Positions 34,244 to 43,019 of a stretch of 59,489 nucleotides of DNA are shown here, piece after piece (the stretch's first letter is position 1; each line of letters begins with the position of its first letter). Under the pieces are notes generated by a model that worked only from the letters and a program-made list of their open reading frames with translations, made no database searches and was not told where the DNA came from. A program made the position numbers and the translations under genes. Source of the DNA: an uncultured Prevotellaceae bacterium (GTDB lineage: Bacteria > Bacteroidota > Bacteroidia > Bacteroidales > Bacteroidaceae); assembly GCA_900320565.1 (NCBI GenBank), contig ONSR01000013.1:1-59489 (forward strand), written 5' to 3'.

Positions 34244-35280
34244 TATTTAAAGAAGCGCAGAGCTCCGAGCAATTCGTTGTTTTCCTGTCGCGTTCCTATC
34301 GTGATGCGAAGGCAGTCTTTGCAAAGCTGAACACGCGTTCTGTTGCGCACAACTATGCCTTGTTCAATGAGATAGCGATAGATGGCGTTGGCGTCGGTCA
34401 CCCTGACAAGCACGAAATTGGCATCAGTCGGGAAGACTTTCAGCACGATTGGAAGTTCTGCTAAAGCTGGCAGAACATGTTCGCGTTCGCGTTTAATTTG
34501 TGCAAGCCAACCATCGATTGCAGTGAAATCAGCCAGCAATGCCAGCGCTTTCTCCTGAGTCAGCAAGTTGACGTTATAAGGATACTTCACCTTATTGAAC
34601 AAGCCGATGATTTCTTCGCTTGCAAAGGCCATTCCAAGTCGGATTGCTGCCGAAGCCCATGCCTTGCTGAAGGTGTTGAGTACGACGACATTCGGGTAGT
34701 TATCGAGCAAACTGCGGAAAGGCTGATTGGTCGAGAAGTCGCAATATGCCTCGTCAATCACCACGATTCCTTCAAACGAAGTCAGCACTTCATGAATGGT
34801 TTCGCGAGGGAAATCGTTGCCAGTCGGATTGTTGGGAGAGCAAATCCAAATCACCTTTGTATGCGAATCAGCTGCATTCAGTAATGCTTTAGTATCGATT
34901 TGCCAATCCTCTGATAATGGAACACTTCTGTACTCTACATTGTTGATGTCGGCACATACCTTATACATCCCATAAGTCGGAGCAATTGCCACAACATTAT
35001 CTTCATTTGGATTGCAGAAGATGCGATAGATGAGGTCGATGGCTTCGTCGCTTCCGTTGCCCAAGAATATCTGTGAAGGACGGACTCCCTTCAAGGGTGC
35101 AAGGCGCTCCTTCAGTTTCTCTTGCAATGGGTCGGGATAGCGATTTATCGGGTCATTGTAGGGATTCTCGTTTGCATCGAGAAAGACGTGAGCATCCATG
35201 CCCTTGAATTCATCGCGAGCACAACTGTATGGTTCGAGTGCCCAAATGTTAGGGCGAACTAATGATTCCAGATTCTTCAT
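34243..35280 (-). CDS. hisC: Histidinol-phosphate aminotransferase
   Basis: The 345-aa class-II PLP aminotransferase converts imidazole-acetol phosphate to histidinol phosphate. The PLP lysine is in NTFSKAW, with FLDANENPY near the N-terminus and SPNNPTG (PLP/substrate loop). It overlaps hisD by an ATGA junction. Confidence 0.95.
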   Translation of the reverse strand: MKNLESLVRPNIWALEPYSCARDEFKGMDAHVFLDANENPYNDPINRYPDPLQEKLKERLAPLKGVRPSQIFLGNGSDEAIDLIYRIFCNPNEDNVVAIAPTYGMYKVCADINNVEYRSVPLSEDWQIDTKALLNAADSHTKVIWICSPNNPTGNDFPRETIHEVLTSFEGIVVIDEAYCDFSTNQPFRSLLDNYPNVVVLNTFSKAWASAAIRLGMAFASEEIIGLFNKVKYPYNVNLLTQEKALALLADFTAIDGWLAQIKREREHVLPALAELPIVLKVFPTDANFVLVRVTDANAIYRYLIEQGIVVRNRTRVQLCKDCLRITIGTRQENNELLGALRFFK

Positions 35281-36557
35281 AGGCTTTCCTTTCTCAAAGT
35301 CATTGCGTTCTTGTGTGCATCCAGTCCTTCCGCCTCAGCCATCAGCTCTACAGCCTTACCGATAGAGCGAATGCCTTCTGCTTGAATGTGCTGGAAAGTT
35401 ATTTTGCGACAGAAACTGTCGAGGTTCACGCCACTATAAGCCACAGCATAGCCGTTGGTGGGTAAGGTGTGGTTCGTTCCGCTTGCATAGTCTCCGGCAC
35501 TCTCAGGTGTGAGCGGACCGAGGAAAACACTGCCAGCATTCACAACTTTCTGGGCAAGTTCCATATAGTTGGAGGTCTCGATGATGAGATGTTCTGGAGC
35601 ATAACGGTTGGTGATTTCCATCATCTCGTCGTCATCACGAACAACGATTGCTTTACTGTTTTCAAGGGCTTTTGCGGCAATATCTTTCCTTGACAAGAGC
35701 GCAAGTTGACGCTCCACTTCTGCCTCTACCCTTTTAGCCGTCTCTTCGCTCTTGCAAACAAGCAGCACTTGACTGTCGATGCCGTGCTCTGCTTGGCTGA
35801 GAAGGTCGGCTGCAACGAATGAAATGTTGCTCGTCTCGTCTGCCAGAACCTCCACTTCACTTGGACCTGCAGGCATATCGATGGCAACATCATGCAAGCT
35901 TACTTGCTGCTTTGCACACATCACAAACTGGTTGCCAGGACCGAATATCTTATAGACTTTAGGGACGCTTTCCGTACCATAAGCCATCGCTCCTATTGCT
36001 TGAACGCCGCCAATCTTGTAGATTCTGTTAACGCCAGCAATTCTGGCTGCCACAAGTATGGCTGGATTGACGCTACCGTCTTTGGCTGGAGGCGTGCAGA
36101 GAACAATGTCTCGGCAACCTGCTATCTTAGCCGGAGTGGCAAGCATCAGTACTGTACTGAACAGAGGAGCCGTACCGCCTGGAATGTAGAGGCCAACCTT
36201 CTCGATTGCCACAGCCTTTTGCCAGCACTCCACACCTTCAACGACCTTGACGTGATCACCTTCGAAGCGCTGTGATGCATGGAAGCGTTCGATGTTCTGA
36301 TGAGCGATGCGGATGGCTTCCTTGAGTTCGTCGCTGACCAGTTTCTCAGCCTCTTGCATCTCAGTTTCGCTAACAGCCAGATCATTGAGGTTCACCTTGT
36401 CGAAGCGTTCCTCATATTCCTTGACTGCAGCATCTCCGCGCTCTCGAACATCCTGAAGCACAGCCGAGACTGTTGCACCAAGTTCCGAAGCATCACGAAC
36501 AGGACGCTTCAGCAAAGCATCGAGTTCCACTTTAGCAGGATATGTGTAGATTTTCAT
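35277..36557 (-). CDS. hisD: Histidinol dehydrogenase
   Basis: The 426-aa zinc- and NAD-dependent enzyme oxidises histidinol to histidine in two steps. The block AGPSEVEVLADETSN, the zinc/catalytic segment LLSQAEHGIDSQ and NRYAPEHL are conserved. Its start overlaps the hisG stop (TAATG), and its end overlaps hisC. Confidence 0.96.
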   Translation of the reverse strand: MKIYTYPAKVELDALLKRPVRDASELGATVSAVLQDVRERGDAAVKEYEERFDKVNLNDLAVSETEMQEAEKLVSDELKEAIRIAHQNIERFHASQRFEGDHVKVVEGVECWQKAVAIEKVGLYIPGGTAPLFSTVLMLATPAKIAGCRDIVLCTPPAKDGSVNPAILVAARIAGVNRIYKIGGVQAIGAMAYGTESVPKVYKIFGPGNQFVMCAKQQVSLHDVAIDMPAGPSEVEVLADETSNISFVAADLLSQAEHGIDSQVLLVCKSEETAKRVEAEVERQLALLSRKDIAAKALENSKAIVVRDDDEMMEITNRYAPEHLIIETSNYMELAQKVVNAGSVFLGPLTPESAGDYASGTNHTLPTNGYAVAYSGVNLDSFCRKITFQHIQAEGIRSIGKAVELMAEAEGLDAHKNAMTLRKESL

Positions 36558-37408
36558 TACGGTATCATCTTTTCGATGGGAACGACCAAGATTCCTTCAG
36601 CTCCGAGTTGCTTCAGTTCGCGAATGATTTCCCAGAAGCGCTTCTCCTCGATAACTGTGTGAACGCTGCTCCAACCTTCGGTTGCGAGAGGCATCACGGT
36701 TGGGCTCTTCACGCCTGGAAGAACAGCGACAATCTCCTTCACCTTATCAGTCGGGACATTCATCAGCACGTACTTCTTATCTTCGGCAGCCTTGACTGCT
36801 TCGATGCGGAACAGCAACTCGTCGAGCACAGCCTGCTTCTCTTCATCAAGATTCTTGTTCGCGATGAGGATAGCCTCGCTCTTCATCACCGTTTCCACCT
36901 CGACAAGATTGTTGCTGACAAGCGTTGAACCGCTGCTGACAATGTCGAAGATAGCGTCAGCCAGACCGATACCCGGACTGATTTCCACGCTTCCAGTAAT
37001 GACATGAACATCGGCTACCAGTCGTTTTTCTTCGAGGAAGCGGCGCAGGATATTGGGATAAGAGGTGGCAATCTTCTTGCCCTCGAACCACTTCAAGCCA
37101 TAATAGCCGCAACCTTTCGGTACAGCCAGAGAGAGACGGCACTTGCTGAAGCCAAGAGGACGCACCACTTTCGCATCCTCAGCCCGTTCCTCATACTCGT
37201 TCTGACCGACTATTCCGAGGTCGGCCACACCACTTGCCACGCTTTGAGGGATGTCATCATCGCGAAGATAAAGCACCTCGATTGGGAAGTTGCTGCTCTG
37301 TACCAAGAGTGTTCGTTTACTGCTGCTCACCTTAATGCCTGCTTCTGCAAGCAAAGCCATTGTATCTTCGAAGAGACGACCCTTCGACTGGACTGCTATT
37401 CTCAACAT
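36557..37408 (-). CDS. hisG: ATP phosphoribosyltransferase, long form
   Basis: The 283-aa first enzyme of histidine synthesis condenses ATP with PRPP. The N-terminus LRIAVQSKGRLFEDTM and the phosphate loop DAIFDIVSSGSTLVSNNL are conserved. The C-terminal ACT-like regulatory domain (about 215-283) marks the long, HisZ-independent, histidine-inhibited form. I use ATG 37408; ATG 37423 adds five residues. It is the first gene of the operon. Confidence 0.95.
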   Translation of the reverse strand: MLRIAVQSKGRLFEDTMALLAEAGIKVSSSKRTLLVQSSNFPIEVLYLRDDDIPQSVASGVADLGIVGQNEYEERAEDAKVVRPLGFSKCRLSLAVPKGCGYYGLKWFEGKKIATSYPNILRRFLEEKRLVADVHVITGSVEISPGIGLADAIFDIVSSGSTLVSNNLVEVETVMKSEAILIANKNLDEEKQAVLDELLFRIEAVKAAEDKKYVLMNVPTDKVKEIVAVLPGVKSPTVMPLATEGWSSVHTVIEEKRFWEIIRELKQLGAEGILVVPIEKMIP

Positions 37409-37515
37409 CTTATCATTTACCATTTAAACATTTACCATTTACAGACCCCTCACCAAACCTATCATTTTAGGAGCAAGGCTATCCTTTATGAGGGTTGCGG
37501 TTTCTATTTCGGGCG

Positions 37516-37523
37516 CAAAGATA
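37516..37523 (-). promoter_or_regulatory. Promoter -7 element TATCTTTG of the his operon
   Basis: The complement reads TATCTTTG. The predicted leader is about 100 nt; I saw no run of His codons that would indicate classic attenuation. Confidence 0.6.
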
Positions 37524-37868
37524 CGACAATATATTTAGAATTCAAAATTAAGTATGAAGTAATTCAGAATAAATAATTCGAGTTTTGCAAATCAACTCGC
37601 GCGCACGCTCAATGCAAAAGTTTTTTCCTTGAAAATCTGCCAATCTGCCACACAGCTGCGTTATCGCAATGATATACAAATAGATATCTTAAACAAAGTA
37701 GAACTTGCAAAACTTGAATAAATAAAATCTGTCTAGCATAATGGCACGTTTACACATACTTAACAAAAGTCCCAAATAGGCAAGAAGCAGACGCCCTAAG
37801 GTTTGCACCATAGAATTAGTTACGCGACAGGAAGGAACAATTTAACTGACGCACCAACTCACCGACTC
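37524..37868. other. Gene-free intergenic stretch between divergent-end units
   Basis: No gene, repeat array or RNA was found between the his promoter and the acyl-CoA ligase terminator. It is AT-rich. Confidence 0.5.
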
Positions 37869-37899
37869 ATAAAAAAAAGCCACCTTCTTGGATGGCTTT
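37869..37899 (-). terminator. Intrinsic terminator of the acyl-CoA ligase gene
   Basis: On the leftward transcript AAAGCCA and TGGCTTT form a hairpin followed by eight Us. Confidence 0.75.
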
Positions 37900-37908
37900 C
37901 TTTCTTAC

Positions 37909-39459
37909 TTATGTATAGAGGAAGCGTTTGATGCTCTTTTTGGGGGTCTTTTCGAACTCTTGTTCCATGACTTGAATGCTGAAAAGTTGGGCGTAGGAAG
38001 GCAAGTTAGGATTGATTTCCTTGCGGTTCTGCTCCATGATGTTCTCGAGATCTTCTGAACTAAGCCGCAGTTTCTTGACTTGTTCTTGGTCGGGATAGAC
38101 AAGTCCAACGAGTTTGTCCTCTCGCTGTACAACAAGGCACTCGCTTACCAACGTCATGTTCGAGAGTTTATCCTCGATTTCCTCGGGATAGACGTTCTGT
38201 CCGTTGGCCCCGAGGAGCATGTTCTTCGAGCGCCCTTTGATGTAGAGGTTGCCCTGGTAGTCCAGGACGCCAAGGTCGCCCGTGTGGTACCATCCGTCGG
38301 CATCGAGAGCAGCCTTTGTGGCTTCCTCGTTCTTGTAGTAGCCAAGCATTACGTTTAGTCCGCGTGTCAGGATTTCGCCGGGAATGTTGATGGGGTCAGG
38401 GCTGTCGATGGTAAGTTCCTGATGAATGACGCTTCGTCCGCATGAGCCCACGACTTGGTCTTTCCAGTCGTTGTAGGTGATGATGGGTGCGCACTCTGTC
38501 GCTCCGTAGCCCACGGTGTAGCGGAAGCCTATCTCGTGGAGGAGTCGTTCTATTTCCTGATTGAGTGCTGCACCGCCGATGATGAGTTCGTAGAAGTTGC
38601 CTCCGAGGGCTTGTGTCAGTCCGTCGCAAATCTTCTTCTTGATGCGGTCTCCGATGACAGGCACTTGCATGAGCATTCTTACCTTCGGGTCTTGTATGCG
38701 CGGCATAACAGCTTTGCGGACTATCTTCTCGATGATGAGTGGCACGACGATGATGATGACGGGCTTGATGTCGGCCAGAGCGCGCATGAGGATGGTGGGC
38801 GATGCGACTTTCGTCAGGAAGTTGACGTGAACGCCGCGCATGAACTCGAAGGTGAACTCGAAGGCCATACCGTACATGTGGGCCATAGGGAGCATGGAGA
38901 GCACTTTGTCGCCCGGATGGATCTCTTCGCCCATCACGTGGAAGGCGAAGTCGTAGTTGGACCAGAGCGCGCGATAGGGCAGCATGACGCCCTTCGAGTT
39001 GCTGGTGGTTCCGCTGGTGTAGTTCAGCACAGCCAGTTCGTCGGGCTCGTCCTTGTGGTAGCTCAGGAGCTCGGGCAGGAAACGGCTGGGGAACTTCTCG
39101 CCGAAGAGCCGGTTCAGGTTCTCGCGTGCATAGGTGAGCTTCTCGTTGCGCGACACAAGCAGGCTGTAGTCAACGAGCGAGATGATGCCTTGCAGGTCGG
39201 GCATCTCGTCGGCATTGAGGGCGGGCCACACTTTGTCGCCCACGAACAGGAGCTTCGACTCGGAGTGGTTCACTATGTCGTGAACTTGCGAGGGATGGAA
39301 CTCGTGGAGGATGGGCACAGCCACAGCGCCATAGGTGAGGATGCTGAAGAAGGCTGCTCCCCAACGGCTCAGGTTTCTGCCGCAGAGGGCTATCTTGTCG
39401 CCCTTCTGGATGCCCGCCTCTTCGAAGAGGATATGCATCTTCTCGATGATGCGCGCCAC
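37909..39459 (-). CDS. Long-chain fatty acid-CoA ligase (AMP-forming), N-terminus frameshifted
   Basis: The 516-aa ANL-superfamily enzyme activates a fatty acid to its CoA thioester. The AMP-binding P-loop is YTSGTTSNSKGVML, the adenine site YGATECAPIITY and the hinge YHTGDLG. The open frame starts at GTG 39459 (VARIIEKMHILFEE), but the frame upstream (GVFTLQYKD) is plainly homologous coding sequence cut off by a stop. The expected start MEITKVPSYNEMIRQSI is read in another frame from ATG 39551. A loss of about 22 bp near 39490-39510 would explain it. The core fold is complete from about residue 20, so a shortened protein could be active, or the gene is a recent pseudogene. Confidence 0.8.
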   Translation of the reverse strand: MARIIEKMHILFEEAGIQKGDKIALCGRNLSRWGAAFFSILTYGAVAVPILHEFHPSQVHDIVNHSESKLLFVGDKVWPALNADEMPDLQGIISLVDYSLLVSRNEKLTYARENLNRLFGEKFPSRFLPELLSYHKDEPDELAVLNYTSGTTSNSKGVMLPYRALWSNYDFAFHVMGEEIHPGDKVLSMLPMAHMYGMAFEFTFEFMRGVHVNFLTKVASPTILMRALADIKPVIIIVVPLIIEKIVRKAVMPRIQDPKVRMLMQVPVIGDRIKKKICDGLTQALGGNFYELIIGGAALNQEIERLLHEIGFRYTVGYGATECAPIITYNDWKDQVVGSCGRSVIHQELTIDSPDPINIPGEILTRGLNVMLGYYKNEEATKAALDADGWYHTGDLGVLDYQGNLYIKGRSKNMLLGANGQNVYPEEIEDKLSNMTLVSECLVVQREDKLVGLVYPDQEQVKKLRLSSEDLENIMEQNRKEINPNLPSYAQLFSIQVMEQEFEKTPKKSIKRFLYT

Positions 39460-39551
39460 GTCTTTGTATTGCAGGGTGAATACTCCATAAAATGTTCCTG
39501 AATACTCTGACGAATCATCTCGTTATAGGATGGTACTTTCGTTATTTCCAT
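39460..39551 (-). pseudogene. Displaced N-terminal segment of the acyl-CoA ligase
   Basis: From ATG 39551 the minus strand reads MEITKVPSYNEMIRQSIQEH, the usual family start, then leaves the ligase frame. Compared with relatives, about 19 residues are expected between SI and KDVA, but only about 12 codons' worth of DNA is present. It is preceded by a TATCTTTG promoter box, showing that this was the original start. Confidence 0.6.
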
Positions 39552-39575
39552 TTGCACATTTCTTTAAATTTTGTG

Positions 39576-39583
39576 CAAAGATA
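39576..39583 (-). promoter_or_regulatory. Promoter -7 element TATCTTTG of the acyl-CoA ligase gene
   Basis: The complement of 39576-39583 reads TATCTTTG, about 25 nt before ATG 39551, supporting that ATG as the original start. Confidence 0.6.
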
Positions 39584-39721
39584 TGGTAAAATTCGGTACG
39601 CTGCAAATAATTCGGTAACTATTTTTGCACAAAAGAAGAAAAATCGTGCAAAAGTAATCCGATTCCCTACTTATCAAGAAATAAAAAATGTAAAAGCAGC
39701 CTTGTTGTGAGATTTTTTTTG

Positions 39722-39729
39722 TAACTTTG
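39722..39729 (+). promoter_or_regulatory. Promoter -7 element TAACTTTG of ftsK
   Basis: TAACTTTG lies 38 nt before ATG 39768 and excludes the upstream in-frame start at 39729. Confidence 0.65.
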
Positions 39730-39767
39730 TGCCCGTTATTCGCGTATATAATAAGGTATTAGAAACT

Positions 39768-42260
39768 ATGGACGCAAAGAAAAGCGTAAGACAATACAAA
39801 CCGGCCAGCAAAATGCCCGCCCGTCGTAAGAAGAAAAAGACAGGATGGATAGGCTGGTTTCGCTCGAACATCAAAGACAACGACGAAGTTGACCCAAAGA
39901 AACGCGGGGAACACGGCGACAACCTCCGCTTCGTTTGGGGCGCCGTCCTGGCCACACTCTCGCTGGCCATCCTCATCGCACTCATCTCGCACATCTTCAC
40001 CGGAGCAGAAGACCAGAAGTACGTCACGAGTGAATCCTATACGGCAGCAAACTGGCTGGGGCGTTGGGGCTATGAAGTTGCTCATTGGCTAATGGATAAC
40101 ACCTTTGGTGTGTCAAGTATTCTCATCCCTATTCTCATGCTTGCAACAAGCATTCGCATCATGGGATTGGCAAAAGTGCGACTTCATCTTTGGTTCCTCA
40201 ACTGCATGATAATCATGGCTTGGGCTTCTGCTTTTGCCGCTTACGTCGTTCGTTATTTCCCTGGAGCGCAGAATACTTACATTATCTGGGGAGGCATGAT
40301 TGGGCAGAACGAATTGGACTTCCTGCAGAACAAAGTGGGAGGTCTCGGCACCCTGCTCATCTTCATCCTCTCTGCCCTACTCTACATCTTCTACCTCAGC
40401 GACGAAGCCATCACTTGGATTCGACACAAGGTTATCCGCGAGAAAAAGGAGGAAACAGAGGAAGCCGAGAATGAACTGGAGCAAGAGGAGCAGGAAGAAT
40501 TTACGCCTCTGATGCCCGACAGCGAGGATGAAAGTCCAAAGGAAGTGGCTCTGAACGAAGAAGAGGCTCGCGCCCCGTTCAGCGACGAAGCCGCTCAAAC
40601 TGCGACCACCATTGACTTTTCCGAAGATCCGTTGGCTCCTTTGAAAGGCATCGAAGAGCAAGAAAGCACGGATGACATTACCGTTGTCGTGGGGCATGAT
40701 CCCGAGAAGGCCGACCTCTCCGACGACAGGACGCTAGAGCCCTACGACCCGAAGCTTGACCTGGAGAACTACAAGTACCCGAGCATAGACCTGCTCACCC
40801 ATTATGACAACACCTCGAGCGCCATCGACATGGAGGAACAGCGGAACAACAAGAACCGCATCAAAACGGTGCTCAGCAACTTCCGAGTCGAGATTCTCGA
40901 CAACACGAAAGCCACCATTGGTCCCACCATCACGCTCTACGAAATCACACCTGCTCCTGGTATCCGCATCAGCACGATTCGAAACCTCGAAGACGATATT
41001 GCCCTGAGCCTCAGCGCCCTCGGCATCCGCATCATAGCACCCATTCCAGGTAAGGGAACCATCGGTATTGAAGTGCCGAACCTAAAGCCTCAGATGGTCT
41101 CGATGGAAAGCATACTGAACAGTCGCAAGTTCCAAGAAACGGACTACGAACTGCCCATGGCTCTCGGAAAGACGATTACCAATGAAGTCTTCATAGCAGA
41201 CCTGACCAAGATGCCGCACTTGCTTGTGGCTGGTGCAACAGGTCAAGGCAAGTCTGTAGGTTTGAATGTCATCATCACTTCGCTGCTCTACAAGAAGCAT
41301 CCTGCCGAGTTGAAACTGGTGATGATTGACCCCAAGAAGGTCGAGTTCAGCCTTTATGCACCCATCGTCAACCACTTCCTGGCACAGGTGGAGGGCAACG
41401 AAGACGTGGAAGAGCCCATCATTACCGACGTCAACAAAGTCATCCAAACGCTCAAGAGCCTCTGCATCGAGATGGACCAGCGCTACGACCTCCTCAAAAA
41501 AGCACACGCAAGGAACGTCAAGGAGTACAACGAGAAGTTCCGCGAACGCCAGCTGAATCCCAACAACGGGCACAGATACATGCCCTACATCGTGGTGGTA
41601 ATCGACGAGTATGGCGACCTCATCATGACGGCTGGCAAGGAGATAGAGCTCCCCATCGCCCGTATCGCTCAGCTGGCTCGTGCAGTCGGCATACACATGA
41701 TAATCGCCACACAACGTCCTACGGCCAACATCATCACGGGTACCATCAAGGCGAACTTCCCGGCTCGCATGGCATTCAAGGTGACGACAGGCGTGGACAG
41801 TAAGACAATCCTCGACAGAACTGGAGCAAACCAACTCGTCGGCAAGGGCGATATGCTCCTGATGACAGGCTCGGAACCCGTCCGCATCCAATGTGCATTC
41901 ATCGACACGAACGAGCTGGAGGACATCGTGCATCATATTGCCAAGCAACAAAGTTATGCCTCGCCCTACCTCTTGCCGGAAGTTCCGCTTGAAGGAGACG
42001 ACGATAGCGGCATAGGCGATGTGGATATGACACACCTCGACCCCATGTTCGAGGACGCAGCCCGCATGATAGTCAGCGAGCAAAACGGCAGCACGAGCAT
42101 GATTCAGCGCAAGTTCGCCATCGGTTACAACCGAGCAGGACGACTGATGGACCAACTAGAGAAGGCTGGCATCGTAGGTCCCGCAAAAGGCAGCAAGCCC
42201 CGTGAAGTGCTCTGCGTCAGCGAAGAACAACTCATGATGATAATGGACAACCTACGTTAA
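39768..42260 (+). CDS. ftsK: FtsK/SpoIIIE DNA translocase
   Basis: The 830-aa septal DNA pump clears chromosomes and activates dimer resolution. The N-terminus is basic (KPASKMPARRKKKK) and followed by four to five membrane segments (to about residue 215), an acidic linker (about 230-330), the motor domain with Walker A GATGQGKS (about 490-497) and Walker B VVVIDEYGDL, and a C-terminal gamma winged helix (about 765-830). Length matches Bacteroidetes FtsK. It leads the ftsK-lolA-trxB run, with a 22-bp array directly after the stop. Confidence 0.95.
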   Translation: MDAKKSVRQYKPASKMPARRKKKKTGWIGWFRSNIKDNDEVDPKKRGEHGDNLRFVWGAVLATLSLAILIALISHIFTGAEDQKYVTSESYTAANWLGRWGYEVAHWLMDNTFGVSSILIPILMLATSIRIMGLAKVRLHLWFLNCMIIMAWASAFAAYVVRYFPGAQNTYIIWGGMIGQNELDFLQNKVGGLGTLLIFILSALLYIFYLSDEAITWIRHKVIREKKEETEEAENELEQEEQEEFTPLMPDSEDESPKEVALNEEEARAPFSDEAAQTATTIDFSEDPLAPLKGIEEQESTDDITVVVGHDPEKADLSDDRTLEPYDPKLDLENYKYPSIDLLTHYDNTSSAIDMEEQRNNKNRIKTVLSNFRVEILDNTKATIGPTITLYEITPAPGIRISTIRNLEDDIALSLSALGIRIIAPIPGKGTIGIEVPNLKPQMVSMESILNSRKFQETDYELPMALGKTITNEVFIADLTKMPHLLVAGATGQGKSVGLNVIITSLLYKKHPAELKLVMIDPKKVEFSLYAPIVNHFLAQVEGNEDVEEPIITDVNKVIQTLKSLCIEMDQRYDLLKKAHARNVKEYNEKFRERQLNPNNGHRYMPYIVVVIDEYGDLIMTAGKEIELPIARIAQLARAVGIHMIIATQRPTANIITGTIKANFPARMAFKVTTGVDSKTILDRTGANQLVGKGDMLLMTGSEPVRIQCAFIDTNELEDIVHHIAKQQSYASPYLLPEVPLEGDDDSGIGDVDMTHLDPMFEDAARMIVSEQNGSTSMIQRKFAIGYNRAGRLMDQLEKAGIVGPAKGSKPREVLCVSEEQLMMIMDNLR

Positions 42261-42272
42261 ACCCTCAAACTA

Positions 42273-42360
42273 CACGTGCCAACTTCTCAAACTTAACGTG
42301 CTTAATTGACAAACTTAACGTGCTTAATTGACGAAGTTAACGTGCTTAATTTGCAAACCA
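42273..42360 (+). repeat. 22-bp-period tandem array (4 units)
   Basis: CACGTG/AACGTG cores begin at 42273, 42295, 42317 and 42339, exactly 22 bp apart, with CTTAATTGAC between. The array separates ftsK from lolA within one run of genes. Confidence 0.85.
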
Positions 42361-42372
42361 TCCTAGTGTAAT

Positions 42373-43017
42373 ATGAAAAAACTCCTCATCTTTCTGCTCC
42401 TCTTTGAATGTTCAGTGTTCAATATTCAATGTTCAATGGCTTTCGCTCAGGACGCCATGAAGGTGCTCGACATAACTGCTGACCGCATCCGCAAAGCAGG
42501 TAACGTGAAGATTGAATACAAAGCCAGCATCTTTGCCGGAGCAACAGAGAAAGCTTCCTCTACAGGTACCATGTGGCTGCAGGAAAGCAAAATGAAACTC
42601 GAGACTGGCGACATCAACACTTGGTACAACGGAAAGACACGCTGGTGCTACGTCCCCAGTGCCAACGAAGTGAACATCGACGAGCCTTCCAAAAAGGAAA
42701 TGGCTGCCATGAACCCCTACACCTTCATGAACATCTACAAGAAAGGCTTCAAAATGACTGTGAAGGAAACTGTCCTTCGGGGTGAAGCCGTTTACGAAGT
42801 CTATCTCCGTGCACGCTATGCAAAGATGGATGTCAAGGAGGTTTACATCGATATCCGCAAGAGCGACTACCAGCCCCTCTGCATCCGTGTTCGCGAAGAC
42901 AACGACTGGCAACGTGTCAGCATCCTCAGTTTCAAAGGCAATCTGCAACTGAGCGACACGTTCTTCAACTTCCCAGAGAAAGACTATCCAAAGGTACTTA
43001 TTAATAATATGAGATAA
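42373..43017 (+). CDS. LolA-like outer-membrane lipoprotein carrier
   Basis: The 214-aa periplasmic protein has a signal peptide ending at AFAQD and the LolA fold (AGNVKIEYKASI, WYNGKTRWCYVPSANEVNI, FINFPEKDYP-like C-terminus). LolA moves lipoproteins from the inner to the outer membrane. The signal peptide contains FECSVFNIQCSM, encoded by a TTCAGTGTTCAATATTCAAT repeat (42406-42437), so the hydrophobic core is interrupted by two cysteines. It is 2 nt upstream of trxB. Confidence 0.85.
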   Translation: MKKLLIFLLLFECSVFNIQCSMAFAQDAMKVLDITADRIRKAGNVKIEYKASIFAGATEKASSTGTMWLQESKMKLETGDINTWYNGKTRWCYVPSANEVNIDEPSKKEMAAMNPYTFMNIYKKGFKMTVKETVLRGEAVYEVYLRARYAKMDVKEVYIDIRKSDYQPLCIRVREDNDWQRVSILSFKGNLQLSDTFFNFPEKDYPKVLINNMR

Positions 43018-43019
43018 AT

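Noticed and set aside
37409-37515. Histidine attenuator leader peptide
   Set aside because: No run of His codons or alternative hairpins was seen in the 100-nt leader.
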